Assembly (NCBI GenBank): GCA_937941745.1
Contig: CALDGV010000761.1
Coordinates: 1 to 12,243, forward strand
DNA: 12,243 bases
Source: an uncultured Prosthecobacter sp.
GTDB lineage: Bacteria > Verrucomicrobiota > Verrucomicrobiia > Verrucomicrobiales > Verrucomicrobiaceae
Reading direction: 5' to 3'
This document shows, piece after piece, positions 1-6,608 of this stretch (position 1 is its first letter; each line of letters starts with the position of its first letter). The notes beneath the pieces are model-generated. The model was given only the letters and a program-made list of their open reading frames with translations, did no database searches and was not told the DNA's origin. A program made the translations under genes and the position numbers.

Positions 1-111
1 TGCCAAGCCGCCAGGACTCGCCACCCTCCGCGCCCCTCATTGCCCCCTCCGGCAACTGTTCTGACCTCAAAACCCAGAGCCCCCGGCGGACAGGCCCATC
101 CCCATAACCCC
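1..111. other. Sequence upstream of rplE, no gene assigned
   Basis: In the classical spc order the gene before rplE is rplX (L24). I translated the + strand in this short stretch. One frame is open into rplE but gives a Pro/Arg-rich, non-conserved peptide. Another frame ends at a TGA at 62-64, but its residues do not resemble the end of L24. The stretch is pyrimidine-rich and has no Shine-Dalgarno sequence next to the rplE ATG. It could hold the last codons of a divergent rplX, or be an untranslated spacer. The window edge prevents a decision. Confidence 0.3.
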
Positions 112-702
112 ATGACCCCAGTCCTCAAGACTCTCTATCAAGAGAAAGTGCGTTCTGCTCTCAAAGAGCAGCTCGGCGTCGCCAACATCCACCAGGTGCC
201 GAAGCTCGAAAAGATCGTCATCAACTGCTCCGTCGGCTCCCAAGGCGAGCGTAAGCAGGCCATCGAAGACGCTGTGAACGAAGTGCAGCTGATCACCGGC
301 CAGAAGCCGATCATCACCAAGTCGAAGAAGGCCATCGCCAACTTCAAGCTCCGCATCGGTGAAAACGTCGGCGTCAAAGTGACCCTTCGCGGCACCAAGA
401 TGTATGACTTCCTGATGCGCCTCGTCCGCACCGCCCTTCCTCGTGTGCGTGACTTCCGCGGTGTGGCCCCCCGCTCCTTCGACGGTCGTGGCAACTACAC
501 CCTCGGCATCACCGACCAGTCCATTTTCCCCGAGATCGAGCTTGAAAAGATCAAGCGTTCCCTCGGCTTTGACATCACGTTCGTGACCTCGACCAACAAC
601 GACGATCACGCCCGTGAACTCCTCCGTGCGCTCGGCATGCCCTTCCGTGGCAAGATCAGCCAGCAGCAGAAACAGGGCGAAGACGAAGCCTCCGCCGCCT
701 GA
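112..702 (+). CDS. rplE: 50S ribosomal protein L5
   Basis: L5 binds 5S rRNA and helps seat the central protuberance of the large subunit, where it contacts the P-site tRNA. The family pattern is clear. The N-terminus is MTPVLKTLYQEKVRSAL, then VPKLEKIVINCSVG (residues about 30-43), a basic stretch TGQKPIITKSKKAIANFKLR (about 63-82), and FDGRGNYTLGI with the SIFPEIE segment. The ATG at 112 is chosen because the L5 family begins here; the frame is open further upstream (from a TTG at 40), but that part is Pro-rich and unlike L5. The protein is 196 residues against about 179 usual. The surplus is a C-terminal tail after MPFRG, rich in Gln, Glu and Ala. There is no Shine-Dalgarno sequence. It is the first recognisable gene of the + strand operon, and rpsH follows after 41 nt, with no rpsN between them. 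Confidence 0.97.
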   Translation: MTPVLKTLYQEKVRSALKEQLGVANIHQVPKLEKIVINCSVGSQGERKQAIEDAVNEVQLITGQKPIITKSKKAIANFKLRIGENVGVKVTLRGTKMYDFLMRLVRTALPRVRDFRGVAPRSFDGRGNYTLGITDQSIFPEIELEKIKRSLGFDITFVTSTNNDDHARELLRALGMPFRGKISQQQKQGEDEASAA

Positions 703-743
703 AACCCTGAACCTGACCTGAAACGTCCGACTCCTACCGAGCC

Positions 744-1133
744 ATGACTGATCCCATTTCCGATCTTCTCACCCGCATCCGCAACGCTGCCAAAGCCGGC
801 CAGCAGGAAGTTCTCGTGCCCTTCTCCAAAATGAAGAGCGAGATCGCCCGCATCCTCCAGGAGGAAGGCTACCTTTGGAACTATGAGCTGGACACCACCG
901 GTGCCCATCCCCAGCTCAAAATGAAGCTGAAATACCAGGGCAAAAGCCCCGTGGTGCGCCACCTGAGCCGTGTTTCCAAGCCCGGCCTCCGCAAATACGT
1001 CTCCTGCGACGAGATTCCCCGTGTCCTTGGCGGACTCGGCATCGCCATCCTGTCCACCTCACGCGGTCTGATGACCGGCGCCCGCGCCAAGAAGGCGAAA
1101 GTCGGCGGCGAACTGCTTGCCACCGTCTGGTAA
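744..1133 (+). CDS. rpsH: 30S ribosomal protein S8
   Basis: S8 is a primary binder of the central domain of 16S rRNA and, in E. coli, the translational repressor of the spc operon. The product has 129 residues, the usual length. It starts with the hallmark MTDPISDLLTRIRNA. The middle contains VPFSKMKSEIARILQEEGYL. The C-terminal rRNA-binding half has RVSKPGLRKY, the ILSTSRGLMT turn and an end GGELLATVW, close to the family's GGEvLcyVW. No Shine-Dalgarno sequence precedes the ATG (the nearest purines are CGAG just before it). rplF starts 28 nt after the stop, which fits co-transcription. I did not see a convincing copy of the S8-binding helix in the leader, so autoregulation here is not supported by the sequence. 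Confidence 0.97.
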   Translation: MTDPISDLLTRIRNAAKAGQQEVLVPFSKMKSEIARILQEEGYLWNYELDTTGAHPQLKMKLKYQGKSPVVRHLSRVSKPGLRKYVSCDEIPRVLGGLGIAILSTSRGLMTGARAKKAKVGGELLATVW

Positions 1134-1144
1134 CCCCCAACACG

Positions 1145-1150
1145 AGAGGA
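1145..1150 (+). promoter_or_regulatory. Ribosome binding site of rplF
   Basis: AGAGGA lies 11 nt before the rplF ATG at 1162. It is the only purine-rich Shine-Dalgarno-like element seen before any of the eight genes of this operon. It supports the start at 1162 over the in-frame upstream ATG at 1117, which lies inside rpsH. Confidence 0.55.
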
Positions 1151-1161
1151 ACTCCACCACC

Positions 1162-1701
1162 ATGTCACGAGTCGGTAAACAACCCATCCCCCTTCCGGAG
1201 AAAGTCTCCGTCAAAATCGGCGCAGACCGCTCCGTCCTCGTTGAGGGCCCCAAAGGCAAGCTCAACTGGACCCTCCCTGCAGGCGTGAACGTCGCCACTG
1301 AAGGCAATCAACTGAGCGTCACCCGCGAAAGCGAAGACCGCAAGGTGCGCGCCATGCACGGCACCACCCAGCGCCTGATCAGCAACATGATCCACGGCGT
1401 CAGCCAGGGCTATCGCAAGGACCTTGAAATCCACGGCGTCGGCTTCCGTGCTGCCGTCAAAGGCAACGTCATCGATCTCCAGCTCGGCCAGAGCCATGAC
1501 CGCCTTCATCCCATCCCCGCCGGTGTGAAAGTCACCGTCGCTGAAAACACCAAGATCGCCATCGAAGGCATCGACAAGCAGGTCGTCGGCCAGCTCGCCG
1601 CCGACATCCGCGCCTACTACCCGCCAGAGCCTTACAAGGCCAAGGGCGTGCGTTATGCAGGCGAACAGATCCGCCGCAAGGCCGGCAAGAGCGTGAAGTA
1701 A
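1162..1701 (+). CDS. rplF: 50S ribosomal protein L6
   Basis: L6 sits near the factor-binding site of the large subunit. The product has 179 residues (family about 177) made of two homologous alpha/beta halves. The start MSRVGKQPIPLPEKVSV is typical. The first half includes VEGPKGKLNW. The second half includes YRKDLEIHGVGFRA (about 90-103), GIDKQVVGQLAADIRA and the conserved C-terminal rRNA-binding motif PEPYKAKGVRY followed by a basic tail ending GKSVK. A longer reading frame begins at 1117 but overlaps rpsH and adds non-conserved residues. The gene follows rpsH by 28 nt and precedes rplR by 21 nt. Confidence 0.97.
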   Translation: MSRVGKQPIPLPEKVSVKIGADRSVLVEGPKGKLNWTLPAGVNVATEGNQLSVTRESEDRKVRAMHGTTQRLISNMIHGVSQGYRKDLEIHGVGFRAAVKGNVIDLQLGQSHDRLHPIPAGVKVTVAENTKIAIEGIDKQVVGQLAADIRAYYPPEPYKAKGVRYAGEQIRRKAGKSVK

Positions 1702-1722
1702 CCCCTGACGACCACCAAGAAC

Positions 1723-2076
1723 ATGGCTCTCAACCGCAAACTCATCCGCTCGCGCATCCACGCGCGCATCCGCCAGAAGGTCAAAGGCACCGCCGCACGT
1801 CCGCGTCTGGCCGTTTACTTCTCCAACACGAACGTTTACGCCCAGCTCATCGACGACGAGGCCGGCAAAACCATCGTCTCCGCTTCCACGAAGGAAAAAG
1901 GCTTCGGTGGTGGCAAGGCGAACATCGCCAGCGCCACGAAAGTTGGTCATGCTGTCGCCGAGCGCGCCATCGCCGCCAAAATCGAGGAAGTTGTCTTCGA
2001 CCGCGGCGGTTTCTTCTATCACGGCAAGGTCAAAGCCCTTGCTGACGCCGCCCGTGAAAAGGGTCTGAAGTTCTAA
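1723..2076 (+). CDS. rplR: 50S ribosomal protein L18
   Basis: L18 binds 5S rRNA together with L5 and attaches it to 23S rRNA. The product has 117 residues, the normal length. It shows the basic N-terminus ([20 protein letters not shown]), the core [18 protein letters not shown], and the highly conserved end [17 protein letters not shown] followed by [11 protein letters not shown]. There is no Shine-Dalgarno sequence; the bases before the ATG (ccaccaagaac) lack a GG core. It is tightly packed between rplF (21 nt) and rpsE (22 nt). Confidence 0.97.
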   Translation: MALNRKLIRSRIHARIRQKVKGTAARPRLAVYFSNTNVYAQLIDDEAGKTIVSASTKEKGFGGGKANIASATKVGHAVAERAIAAKIEEVVFDRGGFFYHGKVKALADAAREKGLKF

Positions 2077-2098
2077 TCCCCCTACCCGCACCGATTTT

Positions 2099-2620
2099 AT
2101 GGCAGAAGAAAACCGCAACTCCGCAGACGGCGACTCCCGTGGCGACTCCGTCGAGAAGGTCGTTCACATCAACCGCTGCGCCAAGGTCGTCAAAGGCGGC
2201 CGTCGCTTCAGCTTCAGCGCCCTTGTCGTCTCCGGCGACAAGAATGGCCGTGTTGGCTGGGGATTTGGCAAGGCGAACGAAGTCGCCGATGCGATCAAGA
2301 AGGCCACCGAGGCCTCCCGCAAGAAGATGAACCTCGTTCATCTCAACAACAACACCATCCCGCACGAAGTCATCGGCGAGCATGGTGGTGGTCACATCAT
2401 GCTGAAGCCTGCGGCTCCTGGTACTGGCATCATCGCCGGTGGTGGTGCACGCGCCGTGCTTGAAGCGGTTGGCGTCAAAGACGTCATCGGCAAGTCCTTC
2501 GGCTCCAGCAACCACGCCAACGTCGTCAAGGCCACTCTGGCCGCCCTCCACGCCCTGCGTCCGAAGGATGAAATCCTCCGGGCCCGCGGCAAAGAGATCA
2601 AGGAGCGCAAGGCTCTCTGA
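2099..2620 (+). CDS. rpsE: 30S ribosomal protein S5
   Basis: S5 is part of the small-subunit mRNA entry region and affects decoding accuracy. The product has 173 residues, near the usual 165-175. After a poorly conserved, charged N-terminus of about 17 residues comes the S5 N-terminal RNA-binding domain: [20 protein letters not shown], then the Gly-rich turn [13 protein letters not shown]. The C-terminal domain follows, with [19 protein letters not shown] and [19 protein letters not shown]. The leader (ccgattttatg) has no Shine-Dalgarno sequence. In many bacteria rpmD (L30) lies next; here rplO follows after only 38 nt, too little room for L30. Confidence 0.97.
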   Translation: MAEENRNSADGDSRGDSVEKVVHINRCAKVVKGGRRFSFSALVVSGDKNGRVGWGFGKANEVADAIKKATEASRKKMNLVHLNNNTIPHEVIGEHGGGHIMLKPAAPGTGIIAGGGARAVLEAVGVKDVIGKSFGSSNHANVVKATLAALHALRPKDEILRARGKEIKERKAL

Positions 2621-2658
2621 TTGGATCTCTCATCCTCATCCCCCATCACTTTACTGTC

Positions 2659-3099
2659 ATGCGTCTTCACGACACCACACCCCGCCCCGGCGCCCGCAAG
2701 CGCAAAAAGCGCATCGGCTGCGGCGAAAGCTCCGGCCACGGCAAGACTTCCTGTAAGGGTCACAAAGGTCAGATGGCCCGCGCTGGCCGCGGCATCCGCC
2801 CCGGCTTCGAAGGTGGCCAGATGCCTCTCTTCCGTCGTCTTCCCAAGAAAGGCTTCTCCAACGAGCGTTTCCGCGACGTCTTTGAAACCGTCAACGTCGG
2901 CGATCTCAACGCCTTTGAAGACGGAGCCGTGATCAACGAAGCCGCTCTTCGTGAGAAGGGCCTCGTCAATCGCGTCTGCGACGCCATCAAGATCCTCGGC
3001 AACGGCGAACTCAGCCGCAAGCTCACCGTCGAGATCAAGAGCCTGAGCGCCTCCGCCCGCGAGAAGATCGAGAAGGCCGGCGGCACCATCGCTGCCTGA
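2659..3099 (+). CDS. rplO: 50S ribosomal protein L15
   Basis: L15 is a late-assembly protein of the large subunit with a long basic extension running into 23S rRNA. The product has 146 residues (family about 144-150). The N-terminal extension is Gly/Lys/Arg-rich (KRKKRIGCGESSGHGKTSCK, then GHKGQMARAG) and leads into FEGGQMPLFRRLPKKGF, the family signature. The globular C-terminal part has VNVGDLNAF and ends in ASAREKIEKAGGTIAA. Cysteines appear at two sites in the basic arm (GCGESS and TSCKG) where other bacteria often have other residues; I attach no function to this. A hairpin with a U-rich tail follows the stop codon. Confidence 0.97.
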   Translation: MRLHDTTPRPGARKRKKRIGCGESSGHGKTSCKGHKGQMARAGRGIRPGFEGGQMPLFRRLPKKGFSNERFRDVFETVNVGDLNAFEDGAVINEAALREKGLVNRVCDAIKILGNGELSRKLTVEIKSLSASAREKIEKAGGTIAA

Positions 3100-3122
3100 T
3101 CCACACCCCGAGCACACCTTTG

Positions 3123-3175
3123 AGCGGGCCGGTCCCTGCCAACTTTGTAAAGTTGGTCTTGAGGCCAGGCCCGCT
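3123..3175 (+). terminator. Two-tier hairpin between rplO and secY (terminator or attenuator)
   Basis: The outer arms AGCGGGCC (3123-3130) and GGCCCGCT (3168-3175) are perfectly complementary. The inner arms CCAACTTT (3139-3146) and AAAGTTGG (3149-3156) are also perfectly complementary. Between the tiers, partial pairing (GGTC with GGCC) with a bulge can stack the two into one long stem. The outer arm runs directly into TTTCCTTTA, a U-rich but interrupted tail. This is the form of a Rho-independent terminator, yet it lies inside an otherwise continuous operon, 39 nt before secY. It may partly terminate, attenuate, process or protect the ribosomal-protein mRNA. The structure is seen directly; the function is inferred. 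Confidence 0.55.
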
Positions 3176-3214
3176 TTCCTTTATCCCCCAGCCTCCTTTT
3201 TCCCGCCCCAGACC

Positions 3215-4714
3215 ATGATTTCCGCCTTTCGCGACAGCTTCAGAGTTCCGGAACTGCGCTCCCGCATCCTTTTCACCCTGGCGATGATCGTCATCGTCCG
3301 CATCGGCACCGCCATCACCCTTCCAGGCGTGGACGGCAGTGTCCTCGATGAGTGGATTGCCAGCCGCGCTTCGGATACCGGAGCCGCCGGCCAAGTTGCC
3401 GCCCTCCTGAATGTCTTCTCCGGCGGAGGCCTGCAAAACTGCGCCATCTTTGCCCTCGGCATCATGCCCTACATCAGCGCCAGCATCATGCTGCAGCTTC
3501 TGACGGCCGTGTATCCTCCTCTGAGCAAAATGGCCCGCGAAGAAGGCGGACGGCAGAAGATCACCCAGTACACACGTCTCGCTACCATCGCGCTGTGCTT
3601 GTTCCAGGGTTACCTGCTCGCCAAATCCCTCGCCCAGCCCGGCCAGAACATCTTCCTGGGAGGCCTCCAGGAGGTGATCGACCGCACTGGCAAGCCGCTC
3701 GTGCCAGATTATGGCCCGATGTTCATCATCGTCACCGTCATCACCATCACCGCCGGCACCATGCTCATGATGTGGCTGGGTGAAATGATCACCGAACGCG
3801 GCATCGGAAACGGCGTCTCCATCCTGATCTGTGTGAACATCGTCGCTGACCTTCCCGGTGCCATGGTCCAGGTCTGGCAGACCTACGTCGGCAATGCCGC
3901 CAATGATGCCAGCAAGCCCGCTACGCTCGTGCTGCTGATGGCCTTCATGATCATTGTGATCGCTGGAGTCATCGCCATCACCCAGGCCACCCGACGCATC
4001 GCCATCCAGTATGCGAAGCGCGTCGTCGGTCGCAAAGTCTATGGTGGTCAGACTCAGTATCTGCCTTTGAAGGTGAACTACTCCGGCGTGATGCCCATCA
4101 TCTTCGCCCAGGCCATCCTGCTGTTCCCGGCTCAGATTCTCAGCGCCATTTTCCCTGACGTCGCCGCCATCCAGCGCTTCTCGGGCTGGCTGAGCTCCGG
4201 CGTGCCTTACTACACTCTCTCCGCAGCACTCATCTTCTTCTTCAGCTACTTCTGGGTTGCCACCATGTTCCAGCCTACCCAGATCTCGGAAGACCTGAAA
4301 AAGAGCGGTGGCTACCTTCCTGGCATTCGCCCTGGCAAGCCCACAGCTGACTTCCTCGACTTCACCATGAGCCGCCTGACCTTCGCAGGCGCCATCTTCC
4401 TCACCGCGCTCTACGTCATGCCGGCTGGCATCACCCGTCTTCTTGGAATCTCTCCGACAGCAGCCCAGTTCTTCGGTGGCACCAGCCTTCTGATTCTTGT
4501 CGGGGTCGTCTTGGATGTCATGCGCCAGGTGGAAACCTACCTGCTGCAGAGCCAGTATGACGGCTTCCTCAAGAAGGGGCGCATCCGTGGCCGTTTTGAC
4601 CGCATGGCCCAGACGGGTCAGGTGGCAAATTCCACCACGGTCGTCTGGCTCTGGACTGGCATTGCCATCATCGCCCTCGTCGGCGTCGCCTACTTCATCG
4701 CCACCGGCAAGTAA
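3215..4714 (+). CDS. secY: Preprotein translocase subunit SecY
   Basis: SecY forms the protein-conducting channel of the inner membrane with SecE and SecG and receives substrates from SecA or the ribosome. The product has 499 residues, against about 430-445 usual. Family features: an N-terminal FRVPELRSRILFTL, the plug region rich in Gly/Phe near 66-90 (NVFSGGGLQNCAIFALGIMP), KITQYTRLAT at 115-124, the TERGIGNGVSIL segment (193-204), the cytosolic loop with YAKRVVGRK (266-274) and QTQYLPLKVNYSGVMPIIFA (279-298), and KKSGGYLPGIRPGK (362-375). The usual C-terminus is GFLKKGRIRGR (450-460). Here a further 39 residues follow, including a hydrophobic run at about 474-496 that could be an eleventh membrane helix. 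The leader is pyrimidine-rich with no Shine-Dalgarno sequence. It lies 115 nt after rplO, beyond a hairpin, and 30 nt before map. Confidence 0.96.
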   Translation: MISAFRDSFRVPELRSRILFTLAMIVIVRIGTAITLPGVDGSVLDEWIASRASDTGAAGQVAALLNVFSGGGLQNCAIFALGIMPYISASIMLQLLTAVYPPLSKMAREEGGRQKITQYTRLATIALCLFQGYLLAKSLAQPGQNIFLGGLQEVIDRTGKPLVPDYGPMFIIVTVITITAGTMLMMWLGEMITERGIGNGVSILICVNIVADLPGAMVQVWQTYVGNAANDASKPATLVLLMAFMIIVIAGVIAITQATRRIAIQYAKRVVGRKVYGGQTQYLPLKVNYSGVMPIIFAQAILLFPAQILSAIFPDVAAIQRFSGWLSSGVPYYTLSAALIFFFSYFWVATMFQPTQISEDLKKSGGYLPGIRPGKPTADFLDFTMSRLTFAGAIFLTALYVMPAGITRLLGISPTAAQFFGGTSLLILVGVVLDVMRQVETYLLQSQYDGFLKKGRIRGRFDRMAQTGQVANSTTVVWLWTGIAIIALVGVAYFIATGK

Positions 4715-4744
4715 TCCTGCCCTGGCTCGCGACCTCCGACTGAC

Positions 4745-5563
4745 ATGCTCGGCAACAAGATCCCCATTCGTCACGGGTCCGTTCTGAACGGACTCCGTGC
4801 CGCCAACGCCCTGGCGCGCGATATCCTGCTCAAAACGGCCGCCCAGGTGGCTGTTGGCATCACGACAGGTGAAGTGGACCGCTACGCTGCCGCTGAAATG
4901 AAGGCCCGAGGCTGCAAAAGCGCCTTCCTGGGCTACCGCAAGTTCCCCGGACATATCTGCATTTCGATCAACGAAGAGGTCGTCCACGGCATCGGCGGGC
5001 CGCGGATCATTCAAGATGGAGACATCGTGAAGATCGACGTCGGCATCGAATACGACGGCTGGATTGGCGACAACGCCATCACGGTGCCGGTCGGCAATGT
5101 CGCCAAGGAAACCCTGCACCTGCTCGCTGCCACGGAGGAGTCACTGCATGTGGCCATCCGTCACGCACGGGATGGCTGGATGCTCGGAGACCTCTCCCAC
5201 AGCGTCGAAAACCACGTGCAGCAGTATGGCTACACCGTGGTCCGCGAATTTGTCGGCCATGGCGTCGGGAGGAAGCTGCATGAGGAGCCCCAGGTGCCCA
5301 ACTACGGCAAAAAGGGTGACCGGCCGCGCCTCAAAGCAGGCATGAGCCTCGCCATCGAGCCAATGGTGAACATGGGCACTGCCAAAACACGCATTTTGAG
5401 TGACAACTGGACCGCGATCACCCAGGACCGCAAGCCCAGCGCCCACTACGAGCACGTCGTTCTCATCACGGAGCAGGACCCCGAGGTGCTGACCTTCCGC
5501 AAGCGCATGTTCCCCCAGGGAGTCAACGACCTCACACCCCTGCCGGTTAGCGCCTTGCTTTGA
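4745..5563 (+). CDS. map: Type I methionine aminopeptidase
   Basis: The enzyme removes the initiator methionine from nascent proteins when the second residue is small. The 272-residue product has the pita-bread fold signature and all expected ligands. The dinuclear metal site is D98 (KIDVG), D109 (GDN), H172 (GHGVGR), E205 (AIEPM) and E236 (HYEHVV). The active-site histidines are H81 (EEVVHGI) and H179 (KLHEEP). It has no N-terminal zinc-finger or SH3-binding extension, so it is the short bacterial type. One variation is GDNAIT where many homologues have GDTA. It follows secY by 30 nt with no adk between, has no Shine-Dalgarno sequence, and ends the + strand operon: the next gene runs the opposite way and its stop codon lies 3 nt downstream. 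Confidence 0.96.
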   Translation: MLGNKIPIRHGSVLNGLRAANALARDILLKTAAQVAVGITTGEVDRYAAAEMKARGCKSAFLGYRKFPGHICISINEEVVHGIGGPRIIQDGDIVKIDVGIEYDGWIGDNAITVPVGNVAKETLHLLAATEESLHVAIRHARDGWMLGDLSHSVENHVQQYGYTVVREFVGHGVGRKLHEEPQVPNYGKKGDRPRLKAGMSLAIEPMVNMGTAKTRILSDNWTAITQDRKPSAHYEHVVLITEQDPEVLTFRKRMFPQGVNDLTPLPVSALL

Positions 5564-5566
5564 TCT

Positions 5567-6556
5567 TCAGGCAACTTCCACAGCGCGGGCGGGAATTCCT
5601 TCCGTCCGCAGTGCAGTCAGAAATTCCACGTCGGCGTTGACTCTTGCCAGGGAGATCCCGTGCTTCGCAGCAGCGGCTTTCCATAGGTCAAAATGGCGGG
5701 TGTAAGCCTGCAAATACTGACGCAGCATGTCCGCCTCCACGCGATGCTCCTGAGGCATGCCGGTTTCAGCATCCACAAACTCGTGGTTGCCGGTCCATCC
5801 GGGCGAAGACTCCTCCTGGCAAAACGGGGCCAGCACGATTCCGCGTCCCTGCCGCGTGGCCAGAGATGCCAGGAAGGCCTCAGGCTCCGTTGGGAACAGC
5901 AGATCACTCAGGAGCAGCCTCATCGAGCCTGGACGCAGCGGCAGGCGCGTCAGCACAGGAGCTGCTTCCGATGGTAAAGCTGCTACAGCTTCGAATTCAA
6001 GAGGCCAGCCGCCTGAAACAAGAGCCTCGACCTCCAGCAGACGATGCTCGGACCCACGCACGGCGAAGGCGCGCAGGGTCGCCCCTGACTGCAACGCGGT
6101 CTCCAACAAAAAGGCCAGTAATTCCATGACACGCAGGCCCTTGGTTCGAAAGGCACGCATGGAGACGCTGATATCCAGAATGAGGTCCACGCACGGCCGC
6201 ACTTCTTCACGGTAAACCTTCATGGTGTAGCTGCCGGTGCGGGCGTAGGCCTGCCAGTTGATCTGGCGTGGGTCATCGCCGGGCAGGTAGGTCCTGTGAT
6301 CTTGGAAATCGAGACTGCTACCCGAGCTGGTGCCGGCAAATTCACCCATCTGCCCTCGCCAGCGATCTTGGCGGAAGGGTAATTTCAGCACCTCAGCCCA
6401 ACCACGTGACTGCTCCCGGAGCTGATGCCAGAACTGGTGGCCTGCCAGAGGGCCTGAAGAATGGGTTTCTAGGGTCACGAGGCAGCGAAAGGCGTGGCCA
6501 CATCCTTCACAAGCGGAGGCAAATGGCAAGACGGGTCTCGCCTTGAGGGGGGTCAT
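5567..6556 (-). CDS. DUF58 / von Willebrand A-like domain protein
   Basis: The product has 329 residues from the chosen ATG and no membrane helix. The DUF58 core is plain: FQDHRTYLPGDDPRQINWQA with YARTGSYTMKVYREE (about 84-118) resembles the family PGDDxRxIDW motif, with Asn in place of the usual Asp. It is followed by a MIDAS-like DISVSM (128-133, DxSxS) and a later LLLSDLLF (about 215-222), so metal-dependent ligand binding is possible. Family members often work with MoxR-type AAA ATPases in envelope or chaperone-like roles, but none is adjacent and the specific role is unknown. The N-terminal 60 or so residues are atypical and include C-x2-C-x-H-x3-C (CEGCGHAFRC), which could bind zinc. 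The start at 6556 has GGAG 6 nt upstream; a GTG at 6478 would remove the cysteine cluster and give 303 residues. It is convergent with map and transcribed alone in this window. Confidence 0.8.
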   Translation of the reverse strand: MTPLKARPVLPFASACEGCGHAFRCLVTLETHSSGPLAGHQFWHQLREQSRGWAEVLKLPFRQDRWRGQMGEFAGTSSGSSLDFQDHRTYLPGDDPRQINWQAYARTGSYTMKVYREEVRPCVDLILDISVSMRAFRTKGLRVMELLAFLLETALQSGATLRAFAVRGSEHRLLEVEALVSGGWPLEFEAVAALPSEAAPVLTRLPLRPGSMRLLLSDLLFPTEPEAFLASLATRQGRGIVLAPFCQEESSPGWTGNHEFVDAETGMPQEHRVEADMLRQYLQAYTRHFDLWKAAAAKHGISLARVNADVEFLTALRTEGIPARAVEVA

Positions 6557-6562
6557 GCATGT

Positions 6563-6566
6563 CTCC
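6563..6566 (-). promoter_or_regulatory. Possible ribosome binding site of the DUF58 gene
   Basis: On the - strand GGAG occurs 6 nt before the ATG at 6556-6554. It favours that start over a nearby in-frame ATG at 6571 and a GTG at 6478. Since most genes in this window lack such elements, it is only modest support. Confidence 0.4.
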
Positions 6567-6608
6567 GGCATTGCTCTAGCGCCCAAAGGCCGCATCTTAC
6601 GCGGCATC

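Noticed and set aside
1..64. The 3' end of rplX (L24) before rplE
   Set aside because: A frame ending at TGA 62-64 exists, but its last residues do not look like L24. Gene order alone is not enough to call it.
40..111. A longer N-terminus for L5, starting at 40
   Set aside because: The extra 24 residues are Pro-rich and not conserved; the family begins at the ATG at 112.
1165..2118. A 317-residue open frame on the - strand opposite rplF and rplR
   Set aside because: It is a shadow of two clear ribosomal protein genes; the composition is Asp/Gly/Ala/Val-rich with no family signature.
3035..5119. A 694-residue open frame on the - strand opposite rplO, secY and map
   Set aside because: It is antisense to three conserved genes and is low-complexity (Asp/Gly/His/Ala-rich), as expected from the GC-rich codon bias of the sense strand. 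It has no recognisable domain.
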